The notes under the pieces are model-generated. The model was not told the origin of the DNA. It saw only the letters and a program-made list of their open reading frames with translations, and ran no database searches. A program made the translations under genes and the position numbers. A stretch of 64,000 nt of DNA from Panopea generosa (lineage: Eukaryota > Mollusca > Bivalvia > Adapedonta > Hiatellidae): the NCBI GenBank assembly GCA_029582155.1, contig CM055909.1, positions 19,874,798 to 19,938,797 on the forward strand, in the 5' to 3' direction. Position 1 is the stretch's first letter. The number at the start of each line of letters is the position of its first letter. This document shows, piece after piece, positions 1-11,495 of this stretch.

Positions 1-442
1 CATATTTACAAGTTCATATCCATGGGCTCACATATTTGCATATGATTCATGTTTACAAGTTCATGTCCATTGGCTCACATATTTGCATATGATACATATT
101 TACAAGTTCATATCCATGGGCTCACATATTTACATATGATTCATGTTTACAAGTTCATATCCATGGGCTCACATATTTACATATGATACATATTTACACG
201 TTCATATCCATGGGCTCACATATTTGCATATGATACATATTTACAAGTTCATATCCATGGGCTCACATATTTGCATATGATACATGTTTACAAGTTCATA
301 ACCATGGGCTCACATATTTACATATGATTCATATTTACAAGTTCATAACCATGGGCTCACATATTTACATATGATTCATATTTACAAGTTCATAACCATG
401 GGCTCACATATTTACATATGATTCATATTTACAAGTTCATAT
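1..442. repeat. 47-bp tandem array
   Basis: About nine head-to-tail copies of a 47-bp unit are visible. Each carries TTTACAAGTTCATA, CCATGGGCTCACATATTT and CATATGAT. Copies differ by single bases (ATGTTTAC versus ATATTTAC, TTTGCATA versus TTTACATA). The array starts before the left edge and stops at CATATCG near 442. No reading frame is conserved. Confidence 0.95.
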
Positions 443-548
443 CGTATAATTTCAACAAATAAAAAGCCATTCTTTTATTTGATGTGCAAATTTATGTTTA
501 CCTGTAAAACTTGTTATGAGAATTCATTTTGTCCAAAACATCCATTTA

Positions 549-703
549 CAGTCAAATCTGTTCAGCAGCCACTTGTCTAGCAGCCACATTTTCTATTTCC
601 CATGTCTGCTTTCAGAGCAAATTAAACTGTATTAAGTAGCCACTTGTCTTAAAGTGTAAATTTTGCTCCTTCCCTTGCCGACTGGTTAAGACAGGTTTGA
701 CTG
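549..703 (-). mobile_element. TIR MITE, copy 1 (CAGTCAAACCTGTC ends)
   Basis: This short element has inverted ends (CAGTCAAATCTG at the left, CAGGTTTGACTG at the right) flanked on both sides by TA. In reverse orientation it aligns through its length with the copy at 13813-13988 and with the 5'-shortened copy at 43341-43464. All share ACAAGTGGCTGCT-like and TTGCTCTGAAAGCAGA-like interiors. TA flanks and short TIRs fit a non-autonomous Tc1/mariner-like element; the superfamily is inferred. Confidence 0.75.
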
Positions 704-989
704 TATATATTTCTGATAATAGAAAAATTGTCGCCCACTTTTTCAATGAAAAGTGGCGGGATATAGGTTGTAATCTCCTCCTGTTTGTCTGTCCGTCTGT
801 AATAAGTTACTACTACATTTCTGAGTAACTCTGACAGTTTTAATGCCTTGGGGACAATCATCAACATGAGGATGAAATTCACATAATCTTATGGGAGATT
901 GTTTGGCAGGAAACTGAATGCAGTGGATTTGCTTGTCAGTTGAAACTGAAACTCCTTCATTATGCTTCCCCAAAAGGGGAATAGTCGCC
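704..989. repeat. Dispersed-repeat flank leading into 155-bp array
   Basis: This stretch contains GAAAAGTGGCGGGATATAGG followed by a 'TGTCTGTCCGTCTGT' run and CCCCAAAAGGGGAATAGTCG. That style of sequence commonly begins dispersed mollusc repeats and leads straight into the 155-bp array. The short open frames on either strand here look like chance. I see no gene. Confidence 0.45.
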
Positions 990-2400
990 GCTTCGTCCGT
1001 GCGTCCCCAAATTTATGTCCGCGCTATTTCTCTACAACCACTGATTGGAATTTTATGAAACTTGCTAGGATGCATCATTACCAAGTACAGATCTGCATAT
1101 TGTTTTTGTTTACCGGTTCATTGATTTTTCGCCGAGTTGTGGCCCTTTGATTCTGTCTGTGACCAAATTCTTGTCCGCACTATTTCTCTACAAACCAATG
1201 TTGGAATTTTATGAAACTTGCAAGGATGCATCACTACCAAGTGGAGATGTGCATAATATCTTTGTGTTCCGGTTCGATGATTTTTCACAGAGTTATGGCC
1301 CTTTGACTCTGTCTGTGACTAAATTCTTGTCTGCGCTATTTCTCTACAACCCAATAATGGAATTTTATGAAACTTGCTAGGATGCATCACTACCAAGTGG
1401 AGATATGCATAATATCTTTGTGTTCCAGTTTGTAGATTTGTCACGGAGTTATGACCCTTTAATTGAGTCTGTGACCAAATTCTTGTCCGCACTTTTTCTC
1501 TACAACCTGAGATAGTAATTTTATGAAACTTGCTTGGATGTATCATTTCCAAGTGCAGATGCGCATATTTTCTTTGTGTTTCAGTTAGATGATTTTTCAC
1601 AGAGTTGTGGCCCTTTGATTCTGTCTGTGACCAAATTTTTGTCCGCACTATTTCTCCACAACCCCATGTTGGAATTTTATGAAACTTGCTAGGATGCATC
1701 ACTACCAAGTGGCAATGCGCATATTATCTTTGTGTTCCGGTTCGATGATTTTTCACTGAGTTATGGTCCTTTAATTGAGTCTATGACCAAATCCTTGTCC
1801 ACACTATTTCTCTACAACCTCAGGTTGGAATTTTATGATCATTGCTAGGATGCATCATTACCATGTGCAGATGCGCATATTGTCTTTATGTTTCGGTTCA
1901 ATGATTTTTTACGGAGTTATGGCCCTTTGATTCTGTCTGTGACCAAATTCTTGTCCGCACTATTTCTCTACAACCCCATGTTGGAATTTTATGAAACTTG
2001 CTAGGATGCATCACTACGAAGTGGAGATGCGCATATTGTCTTTGTGTTCCGGTTCGATGATTTTCACGGAGTTATTGCCGTTTCATTGAGTATGTTACCA
2101 AATTATTGTCCGCGCTATTTCTCTACAACCTCAGGTTGGAATTTAATGAAATTTGCTTTGTTTGTGTTCCAGTTCCAGGATTTTTCACGGAGTTGTAGCC
2201 GTTTCATTCTGTCTGTGACCAGACTCTTCTCCACTCTATTTCTCTACAACCTCTGGTTGGAATTTTATGAAACTTGCTAGGATGCATGATTACCAAGTGG
2301 AGATGTGCATATTGTCTTCATGACACTATTTCGCTTCAACCTCTGGTTTTAATTTTGTAAAACTAGCTAGGATATGCGTATATTGTCATTTTGTTCCGGT
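990..2400. repeat. ~155-bp tandem array, bivalve-type dispersed satellite
   Basis: About nine diverged copies of a ~155-bp unit are anchored by TGTCCGCACTATTTCTCTAC at roughly 1016, 1172, 1330, 1484, 1640, 1796, 1952, 2107 and 2228. Each also has GGAATTTTATGAAACTTGCT, GGATGCATCA and GAGTTATGGCCCTTT. The unit resembles a repeat widespread in bivalve genomes. Both strands are open for short stretches because the unit is long and stop-poor. The last copies are shortened. Confidence 0.9.
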
Positions 2401-2719
2401 TCAATGATTTGCGAATGAGTTGACACATATTGACAGATGACAGAGCCACATATTGTTCCTGCTATGCAGTTTGGTATTTTTCAACCAAGTAGCCATCAGC
2501 ACTAAGGGAATATGGTACAGAGTCAAACACTCACTTGGGGAGCATTCATCGGTTCCACCGATATTTTCTTGTTTGATTAAACGCCTGTTTCTATACAAGA
2601 TCATAATCAAGGTATAAAACATAAAAACATAAGTATAAATATGTAAAAAAAAAATTCAAATTACATAAAATCATTGCATAAATTTCAAATAAAGATTAAA
2701 ACAAACCAGACTATTGTGC

Positions 2720-3935
2720 CTTAAAACAATTTAATGCATAGAAATCTTGGAAATAAACTTTTCAGATTCTTTTTAAAACTTTCTATAGATTCGGACAACT
2801 TTATGCTCAACAGTAGACTGTTCCACAGGCTAGGACCTACTGTACCAAAACTTCTGTCGCTTAAAACACTTTCTTTTGTTGAATGGAATAACATAGCACC
2901 TATCTGTGGAGTCTGAAGACCTCAAACCTGGTCATTTGGGAATAGATTTTGTTACATGTAACAACTCAGACAAATAGACTGGTGAATTGCCGATTCTAAG
3001 AGTAATTGTACATGAAAGAGAGTAATTTAGATTTAATTCCTACGCTTTGATAGGTAACCATTGCAAGTCATATAGAGCTTGCTTAGAACTGTCAAATTTT
3101 CTCCTCTTTAAAACAAGTTTTGCACACATATTCTGGACACGTTGCATTTTGCCTATTTCCATTTCTAATATACCATATAAAATAAATTACAGTAGTCCAA
3201 GTGAGAAGTAACCAATGACAGAACGAGAATTTCTCTGGCATCATTAGTTAAATATTTATGCATACTCTTGATCCTTAAGTAATTCAACATAGCTGTACGA
3301 TACTTCCTTTTAACATGCTCTTTGAAATTCAATAATTCATCTAGAAAAGCACCTAAATATCTTATACAACTTTCATATCTAATTTTATCACCAGCAATGT
3401 TTATTTCCTTTGTACTACATTTATTCAACTGTGCTCTACTATCAAACATAATAAACTCAGTTTTTGAAGTGTTAACCTTAAGTAACGGTATGTTCTCATT
3501 CATCCAGTTGTTAATTGTCTCTGCACATTGTTCAAGTTATTTTATCGCATGTATTTCCTTGTTGACTGATGTTGGTTTGAAAAGTATATTTACAATATGA
3601 ATATTTGCAAATCCATAGACTGAAATCTGAAATGCTTGATGGAATAACATCAAATAGCGTTCCCGCGTGAGTAAGATAGAGTGAAGGACCCAAACAACTT
3701 CCTTGGGGGACACTACATTGTTGAATTTACATTCACTTGTCAGCTACGTGGTCTGAGATATGAGTCAACCCAACATAGTGCTTTTCCATAGACATCATAC
3801 TGGCTTTGAAGAACATCAAGAAGTATATCATGGTCAACAGTATCAAAAGCTGCACTTAGATCGATTGCGATCTCTTGTTTCTCCAGTTCGCCTAAACCAA
3901 GTTCAGAGTGAGCTTTTGTGATCACACTGTGTCAG
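2720..3935 (-). mobile_element. LINE fragment, L2/CR1-like reverse transcriptase, C-terminal part
   Basis: Read on the minus strand, 3925-3740 encodes [15 protein letters not shown] and [10 protein letters not shown], the first conserved aspartate block of an L2/CR1-type reverse transcriptase. Next, near 3700, VSPKEVVW matches the VPQGS block. Then GFANIHI stands where the catalytic F/YADDH should be. At 3503-3165 lie LKVNTSKTEFIMF, IRYLGAFLDELLNFKEHV and LVTSHLDYCN. Downstream, KMQRVQN and LWNSLLLSIKLSESIESFKK mark the usual C-terminal tail. The upstream endonuclease is absent. Several frame changes and stops, plus loss of both catalytic aspartates in the ADD box, show it is dead. L2 rather than CR1 is my best guess from [13 protein letters not shown] and SYL. 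Confidence 0.9.
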
Positions 3936-4129
3936 TAGTCCGTCTGCCTGTAACCTTTGGGTAGACAGAACTCGCAGTTCAAATCTAAATTATCAATGTA
4001 ACTAAGATATATAACAATAAGAGCTTGGCTCCTTTCTTACAATCATTCTGCAGAAGTTTTGGTTTTGAATGGTCAACATTTGCAGTAAGTCTTATCACAA
4101 CATCTCACCTTTATCATTCTATATAAAAT

Positions 4130-5925
4130 GAACTATTCTTGCACAAGTCAGTGATCTATGCTTATTGTGACTATATCTATCTATGGTTATTGTGACCACA
4201 TATATCTATGCTTATTGTGACTATATCTATCTATGGTTATTGTCTATGTTATTGTGATCATATCTATCTATGGTTTTTGTGACCATATCTATCTATGGTT
4301 TTTGTGACCACATATATCTATGGTTATTGTGACCATATCTATCTATGGTTATTGTGACCACATCTGTCTATGGTTGTTGTGATCATATCTATCTATGGTT
4401 TTTGTGACCACATATATCTATGGTTATTGTGACGATATCTATGTATGGTTATTGTGACCACATTTGTCTATGGTTGTTGTCTATGGTTATTGTGACCATA
4501 TCTATGTATGGTTATTGTGACCATATCTATGTATGGTTTTTGTGACCATATCTATCTATGGTTTTTGTGACCACATATATCTATGGTTATTGTGATTATA
4601 TCTATCTATGGTTGTTGTGACCATATCTATCTATGGTTACTGTGATCATATCTATCTATGGTTTTTGTGACCATATATATCAATGGTTATTGTGACCATA
4701 TCTATCTATGGTTATTGTTTATGGTTATTGTGATCATATCTAGCTATCATTATTGTGACCATATCTATATATGGTTATTGTAACCACATCTGTCTATGGT
4801 TATTGTGATCATATCTATCTATGGTTATTGTGACCATATCTATCTATGGTTATTGTGACCATATCTATCTATGGTTATTGTCTATGGCTATTGTGACCAT
4901 ATCTAGCTACGGTTATTGTGACCATATCTATATATGGTTATTGTGACCACATCTGTCTATGGTTATTGTGATCATATCTATCTATGGTTATTGTGATCAT
5001 ATCTATCTATGGTTATTGTGACCATATCTATCTATGGTTATTGTCTATGGCTATTGTGACCATATCTAGCTACGGTTATTGTGACCATATCTATATATGG
5101 TTATTGTGACCACATCTGTCTATGGTTATTGTGATCATATCTATCTATGGTTATTGTGACAACATCTGTCTGGTTGTTGTGACCACATCTGTCTATGGTT
5201 ATTGTGACCATATCCAGCTATGGGCATTGTGACCATATCTATATATGGTTATTGTGATCACATCTGTCTATGGTTATTGTGATCATATCTATCTATGGTT
5301 ACTGTGACAACATCTGTCTGTGGTTGTTGTGACCACATCTGTCTATGGTTGTTGTGACCACATCTGTCTATGGTTATTGTGACCACATCTATCTATGGTT
5401 GTTTTGACCATATCCATCTATGGTTGTTGTGACAACATCTATTTAATATTGTTGTGATATTTCTGTCTGTGATTGTTGTGACCACATATATCTCTGGATG
5501 TTGTGACCACACCTATCTATGTTTATTGTGACCACATATATCTATGGTTGTTGTGACCACATCTTTCTATGGTTGTTGTGACCACATCTGTCTATGGTTG
5601 TGTGACCACATCTGTCTATGGTTATTGTGACCACATCTGTCTATTGTTGTTATGACCACATCGTTTTATGGTTGCTGTGACCATATCTGTCTATGGTTAT
5701 TGTGACCATATCTAGCTATGGTTATTGTGACCATATCTATCTATGGTTATTGTGACCACATCTGTCTATGGTTATTGTGATCATATCTATCTATGGTTAT
5801 TGTGACAACATCTGTCTATGGTTTTATGATCACATCTGTCTATGGTTGTTGTGACCACATCTGTCTATGGTTATTGTGACCACATCTATCTATGGTTGTT
5901 TTGATCATATCTATCTATTATATAA
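4130..5925. repeat. 25-bp tandem array
   Basis: Roughly 70 copies of a 25-bp unit, GTGACCATATCTATCTATGG plus TTATT, with variants GATCATAT, GACCACATCTGTC and GGTTGTT. Occasional shorter units (GTCTATGGTTATT) recur at intervals and suggest block duplication inside the array. For example, the segments near 4860-5000 and 5040-5160 are nearly the same. Not coding. Confidence 0.95.
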
Positions 5926-6000
5926 AAAAAGTAAATTTGTACTATTGCTTGTATTCAATATAAAATGTTGTTATAGATGCATACTTAAATGTTTAAACAG

Positions 6001-6192
6001 ATTTTAGTATAAAGGAAGCCAAGGAGCAGGGGATGGCCATTACCTGTGAGATGGCACCACATCATCTTATCCTGACCTCTGAAGGTCATAGGTCAGGACA
6101 GAGGTCAGGCTAGGTCATGTCTGGTAAATAAGAATACCGAAAGGCGTTGTGGGAAATTATGTCCATTATTGACTGTTTTGCACCAGACCACG
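6001..6192 (+). pseudogene. CAD: Decayed exon of CAD (dihydroorotase domain)
   Basis: CAD is the cytosolic animal protein that carries out the first three steps of pyrimidine synthesis (carbamoyl-phosphate synthase, dihydroorotase, aspartate transcarbamylase). This segment reads KEAKEQGMAITCEMAPHH, then LILTSE, and further on in the same frame ALWEIMSIIDCFAPDH. These match the CAD dihydroorotase stretch TCEVAPHHLFL ... ALWENMAVIDCFASDHAPH, including the Asp-His of the catalytic DHAPH motif. An AG acceptor (5999-6000) and a GT donor (6193) bound it where exon edges would be expected, so it looks like an exon copy and not a processed transcript. The start, ATT TTA GTA then TA AAG, looks one base short of ILVIK. 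In-frame stops sit at 6111 and 6129. The middle, where RIGxGxxQVRP is expected, is poorly conserved. No other CAD exon is seen in the window, so an isolated exon duplicate or a dying gene copy is likely. Confidence 0.82.
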
Positions 6193-6326
6193 GTCAAATA
6201 TAGTTATATTCATCAACATATACATGTATAATGAACAGTTATATATAGTTTTTTTACTAAAGTAGTCATTTATATTCTGAATTTTGTATCATTTATATCA
6301 ACAACTGCTTTATATTTGTCCATCAA

Positions 6327-6751
6327 GCCCGTGTGATTCCGACTAAGAATAGAATCACTGCAGATCTCTGCAAAGGGGTAGGAATCCTTAGAATGGGTGT
6401 CCTGTTCATTTTATCATTTTTTGTCATGTTCACTATTGTGGTTTAATTATCAACCCCTGTGTGGTTTCAGGGAGCCATATGAGTGATAGCAAGAATAGGA
6501 CCTCTGTGGCTCATGTATGTCGTAAGAAGCGACAATTTGAGGAATACGATAGAGTTTGCTGAAACTCTGCAGTTCTGCAGGTATCAAGGCTCTAGGTTCA
6601 TTCTGCATATTCATTTGTTGGTGTATTTTTGTTTAAATCTATGTTAATTTGTTGTTTTTGTACATGTAGAGTGAACCTGGAATCTTCCTTCCTGCTGGCG
6701 TCGAATAACCTATCATGTGTTGGTACGCCGTAAAACCCTATTCATTCATTC
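6327..6751 (+). mobile_element. SINE-like retroelement with (ATTC)n tail
   Basis: A 425-bp insertion is bounded by a perfect 15-bp target-site duplication, ATATTTGTCCATCAA, at 6312-6326 and 6752-6766. It ends in GGTACGCCGTAAAACCC followed by (ATTC)3, a simple-repeat tail typical of SINEs mobilised by LINEs. The body holds CATGTATGTCGTAAGAAGCG, like other invertebrate short retroelements. I do not see a clear tRNA-like head. It could be the 3' end of a LINE instead of a true SINE. Confidence 0.75.
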
Positions 6752-6769
6752 ATATTTGTCCATCAAAGT

Positions 6770-8110
6770 TTTACTATACTTAATACAGAACAACCAATTG
6801 TTGGATAGTGCTGCTGTACTTAATACAGAACAACCAATTGTTGGATAGTTCTGCTGTACCAAATACAGAATAAACCAGTTGTTGGATAGTGCTGCTGTAC
6901 GAAATACAGAACAACCAATTGTTGGATAGTGCTGCTGTACGAAATACAGAACAACCAATTGTTGGATAGTGCTGCTGTACTTAATACAGAACAACCAATT
7001 GTTGGATAGTGCTGCTGTACCAAATACAGAACAACCAATTGTTGGATAGTGCTGCTGTACCTAATAAAGAACAACCAATTGTTTGATAGTGCTGCTGTAC
7101 CTAATACAGAACAACCAATTGTTGGATAGTGCTGCTGTACCAAATACAGAACAACCAATTGTTGGATAGTGCTGCTGTACTTAATACAGAACAACCAATT
7201 GTTGGATAGTGCTGCTGTACTTAATACAGAACAACCAGTTGTTGGATAGTGCTGCTGTACCAAATACAGAACAACCAATTGTTGGATAGTGCTGCTGTAC
7301 CTAATACAGAACAACCTATTGTTGGATAGTGCTGCTGTACCAAATACAGAACAACCAATTGTTGGATAGTGCTGCTGTACCTAATACAGAACAACCAATA
7401 GTTGGATAGTGCTGCTGTACTTAATACAGAACAACCAATTGTTGGATAGTGCTGCTGTACCAAATACAGAACAACCAATTGTTGGATAGTGCTGCTGTAC
7501 CTAATACAGAACAACCAGTTGTTGGATAATGCTGCTGTTCTTTATACAGAACAACCAGTTGTTGGATAATGCTGCTGTTCTTTATACAGAACAACCAATT
7601 GTTGGATAGTGCTGCTGTACCAAATACAGAACAACAATTGTTGGATAGTGCTGCTGTATCAAATACAGAACAACCAATTGTTGGATAGTGCTGCTGTACT
7701 TAATACAGAACAACCAGTAGTTGGATAGTGCTGCTGTACCAAATACAGAACAACCAGTTGTTGGATAGTGCTGCTGTACGTAAATCAGAACAACCAATTG
7801 TTGGATAGTGCTGCTGTACCAAATACAGAACAACCAATTGTTGGATAGTGCTGCTGTACTTAATACAGAACAACCAATTGTTGGATAGTGCTGCTGTACC
7901 TAATACAGAACAACCAATTGTTGGATAGTGCTGCAGTACCAAATACAGAACAACCAATTGTTAGATAGTGCTGCTGTACTTAATACAGAACAACCAATTG
8001 TTGGATAGTGCTGCTGTACTTAATACAGAACAACCAATTGTTGGATAGTGCTGCTGTACCAAATACAGAACAACCAATTGTTGGATAGTGCTGCTGTACG
8101 AAATACAGAC
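6770..8110. repeat. 40-bp tandem array
   Basis: About 33 copies of a 40-bp unit containing AATACAGAACAACCAATTGT and TGGATAGTGCTGCTGTAC; variation is concentrated in the two bases before AATACAG (TT, CC-AA, GA, CT). Because 40 is not a multiple of three, every frame is cycled. This yields long but meaningless minus-strand open frames of up to 164 codons. It begins directly beside the TSD of the preceding element. Confidence 0.96.
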
Positions 8111-8935
8111 TACAGACTTGTCAGCTATAAGGAGGATGGACATCTGTCAGGTATCACAACATTCACTCCATGCAGTGACTTTACAGACATCTGTCTGGTT
8201 TCACAACATTCACTTCATGCAGTGACATTACAGACATCTGCCAGGTATCACAACATTCACTCCATGCAGTGACTTTACAGACATAACAAAAACACCATGT
8301 TTGCAGAAGTATCGCAACATTCACTCCATGCAGTGACTTTACAGACATCTGTCAGTTATCACAACATTCACTCCTTGCAGTGACTTTACAGACATCTGTC
8401 AGGTATCACAACATTCACTCCATACAGTAAATTTACAGACATCACTAAAACACTATGGTGGCAGAGGTACCACAACATTCACTCCAGGCAGTGACTTTAC
8501 TGACATCTGTCAGGTATCACAACATTCACTCCAGGCAGTGACATTACAGACATCTGCCAGGTATCACAACATTCACTCCATGCAGTGACTTTACAGACAT
8601 AACAAAAACACCATGTTTGCAGAGGTATCGCAACATTCACTCCATGCAGTGACTTTACAGACATCTGTCAGTTATCACAACATTCACTCCTTGCAGTGAC
8701 TTTACAGACATCTGTCAGGTATCACAACATTCACTCCATACAGTAAATTTACAGACATCACTAAAACACTATGGTGGCAGAGGTACCACAACATTCACTC
8801 CAGGCAGTGACTTTACTGACATCTGTCAGGTATCACAACATTCACTCCAGGCAGTGAATACACAGATATATGTCAGGTATCACAACATTCACTCCAGGCA
8901 GCAACTTTACATACATCACTAAAACACCGTGTTTG
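8111..8935. repeat. ~47-bp tandem array with 316-bp higher-order unit
   Basis: The basic unit (~47 bp) has CACAACATTCACTCCATGCA, GTGACTTTACAGACATCTGT and CAGGTAT. A larger block from about 8241 to 8556 is repeated nearly identically from 8557 to about 8870. It includes the distinctive inserts AACAAAAACACCATGTTTGC and CACTATGGTGGCAGAGGTAC. So 47-bp amplification was followed by a recent 316-bp duplication. Not coding. Confidence 0.93.
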
Positions 8936-10130
8936 CAGAGTACTGAAGAGAACATATTACAAAATGTTATAAACTTGACAAACGTGATTCAGGAAGAAAG
9001 AAAAAAGCTTACTTAGATCTGAACTACACAGATTTATACAACAAAATGTCTTCTGTCAGTTTGGAAATTCTACACATGTATATTTCCAGACTCTGTAAAG
9101 CAAGTTCATACTTGTCATATAATATTTTTAAAATTAATTTTTTGCATAAAAAAAACCTTCTATTTTTGTCAGTATAAAGACCTATCTTTCATATTGTCTA
9201 CAGAGAAGGCAATTTTACCCTTCTCCCAAGAGTTGTGTGAAGTCTATAACATTACATGTATTTATGAAGCATATCTATGTGATACATGTAACTGGTTGTT
9301 CAGAGCTCAGGAAATGTAACAGTTAATACCATGTACCTACCAGCCAAACAAAAAATGTTTTTGCTATCACACTTAGTGTGTCAATTCTAGGGAAATACAC
9401 AAAGCAAACAGTTACAAATTGACTGCATGTAAACATACTTATAATTTGTGAAACAGAATTGTAAAAAATACTTCTTAGCCTAATACCATTTTACATGTTC
9501 CAAATTATATTGTACATAGACATACTGGTACTTTGTGGATGTCATATTACACATTATCTATTCTCAATGTTTTAACACAAGGTATTCCAGATTTGGTCTA
9601 TGATATGTATGCCAACATTCAAGTATTTTTGTTATAATAATTCCAATACAATTTAATGTATAGAATACGAATGACAGGGAATTTAAGTCTTAAATACCCT
9701 ATAACGGTAACTAGTCAGAGTTGTCTTTCTTTGTCTTATTATATTGGAAACGTTAAGCGACATAACCAGTATTTGTAGATATTTCTTTTAAAAATGGGCT
9801 ATCCTGTGTTATGTATGTCTCAAATCAATGTACATGTAATTAAATGTAACAGTAATATAATTATAAAAAAATAATGTAAGACTGATTTAGTATTCGCTAT
9901 TGTTGTGATAATTATTTGTTGTATTCATGACATGTTTATGAATACAAAACTATTAATCTGAAACTTGGCACAAATGTTTGCTACTGTTCACTACACAATG
10001 GAAGAACCATGCTTATTTTGCTAGTTATCTCTTCCCAGGTTAAATGTAAAATCTATACAAACAATCTGGACTCAGTCACAAGTTCTTTCAAACATCTAAA
10101 TGGCCAGAGAACGGTAACATAAAATGGAAT
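8936..10130. other. Unique AT-rich non-coding stretch
   Basis: I see no open frame of note, no splice-flanked exon and no repeat. It reads as intronic or intergenic sequence. Confidence 0.6.
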
Positions 10131-10600
10131 TGTTAGATAATAGGTTAACAGTTAAATGCACATCACTTTTTCTAGTCCTCCTCCTTATAGATGGTTCCAC
10201 ATCATGTCAGATGTAATGATACAGGTGAATGTCTGGAGAGGGAGGAGGAGTTTATTTTGTGATATAGACATGCCACTAGGACCAAAGATGATTCCACAGT
10301 CTTGAAAACATTCTGTCAGATGATACAAACATCTTCTAAGTTGCCAAACTACACTAAACTGGTTCTTACTACAACCTGTTTGGAGACGGTAATCATTCCA
10401 GCAGTTGACAACCATTGGTCCACATTCAGTGGAATGCTGGTTGTCATCTTTGTGTCAATATTACATTGAATGTGTGGCATAAAATGCAACCCCAGCCTCA
10501 AAGCAAATCTATACAACTTTGCAGAACAGCAGAACTTCATAGTTGACATTTTTACATAGCCAACTGTCAGATATGTTTTATACAAATTTACTCATTACAA
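10131..10600 (-). other. Less AT-rich stretch with overlapping minus-strand frames, unassigned
   Basis: Composition is noticeably less AT-rich than the surroundings. Two overlapping minus-strand frames (10585-10349 and 10415-10185) are open for about 78 and 76 codons. The products match no family I recognise, and no splice sites frame them convincingly. It may be an old gene or transposon relic, or a conserved untranslated region. Confidence 0.3.
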
Positions 10601-10939
10601 TTTACACTGCATAGCTTCCTAACTTCCCAAATTATAATAATAAAAACATTGAAATATTTATTTTGAATGAAGAAAATGCTGAAATGATCATGAAAATATG
10701 CATCAACATAATGATAAATTCCATTATGCTGAGAAAATATTGGTAAATACTGAGTGCAAGATCTGGTATTCCTCAGCACCACAATGATCCCCAACCTTTT
10801 TTGGGCACTGTAAGCACATTAATGCAGTTAGGGCCTGGCACTTTAATCCGGCTTTTCTTCACTATGTCTGAGCCTTGGATGAGCAAGGATAACAAATGAA
10901 GGGTGAATAGAGAGCCTTATGACGTTTGTTTAATTTCAG

Positions 10940-11024
10940 ATCCAGCAGGGTCAACCTGTCCAGCAGGGTCAACCTGTCCAGCAGTATCCACATGTATGGC
11001 TGGACTGTCGGTATGAAGGGAAAG
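10940..11024 (+). CDS. Possible small exon, glutamine/proline-rich
   Basis: An 85-base segment sits between a polypyrimidine-AG acceptor (TTTAATTTCAG) and an AAAG|GTAAAC donor. It contains an 18-bp direct repeat (CAGCAGGGTCAACCTGTC). In the first frame it reads IQQGQPVQQGQPVQQYP then HVWLDCRYEGK with no stop. The second frame is also open, so the frame is uncertain. No family is recognised. It could also be a chance combination of splice-like sites around a minisatellite seed. Confidence 0.3.
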
Positions 11025-11084
11025 GTAAACATTTATTTATAGTTGCTGTATATCTTACAAATTATTTTGGAATTTAGTTCAGAG

Positions 11085-11240
11085 CTTGGCAGTAGTGCAG
11101 TGGATAAAATGTTGACTGCTCAGGCTAGAGGTCATGGGTCCAACCACATACTTGACCCGAGGGCCTCTTTAAAACAACTCCGTACTGGCTCTGCAAAATC
11201 CTGGTACACTCGCATGAAGCAACTATGAAATTGAAATACC
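11085..11240 (+). mobile_element. Degenerate tRNA-derived SINE
   Basis: A tRNA-like head is suggested by AGTGCAGTGGATAAAATG (A-box-like) and AGGTCATGGGTCCAACC (B-box-like). A body follows with CCGTACTGGCTCTGCAAAAT, resembling the central block GTACTGGTTCTACCCAGGAA of the SINEs at 19789, 29406 and 44640. No clear target duplication is left, so it looks old. Confidence 0.45.
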
Positions 11241-11256
11241 CACTTTGTGTGTGTGT

Positions 11257-11308
<52 letters not shown>

Positions 11309-11495
11309 CATGTGTGTAGGTGTGTGAGCATGTGTGGTGTGGGTGAGGGTGGGTGTTTGCTCTTGTGTTGGGGTGGGGGTGCACAGGTGAGTGGGTGTTA
11401 GGTGTGTGTGTGCATGTTGGTGTGGAGGTGTGTGAGCATGTTTGGGTGTGGGTGGGTGTTTGTGCTTGTGTGGGGCGTACACAGGTGAGTGTGGG
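11241..11495. repeat. GT-rich microsatellite
   Basis: A (TG)n run from about 11263 to 11305 is followed by a GTGTGGGTG-style G/T-rich tract with diverged repeats. The histidine/threonine-rich open frames on the minus strand here are by-products of the repeat. Confidence 0.95.

Noticed and set aside
1319-1708. 129-codon minus-strand frame with KFHKIP repeats
   Set aside because: It is the reverse translation of the 155-bp array.
4130-8110. Repeat arrays that superficially resemble CRISPR arrays
   Set aside because: Units are contiguous without unique spacers, no cas genes are present and the DNA is eukaryotic.
6746-8143. Long minus-strand open frames (up to 164 codons) reading LVVLYLVQQHYPTIGCSV
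   Set aside because: They follow the 40-bp unit through all three frames, so openness is a by-product of a stop-poor repeat, not a gene.
10185-10585. Two overlapping minus-strand frames as a gene
   Set aside because: They are in different frames, have no splice support and match no family; recorded only as an unassigned segment.
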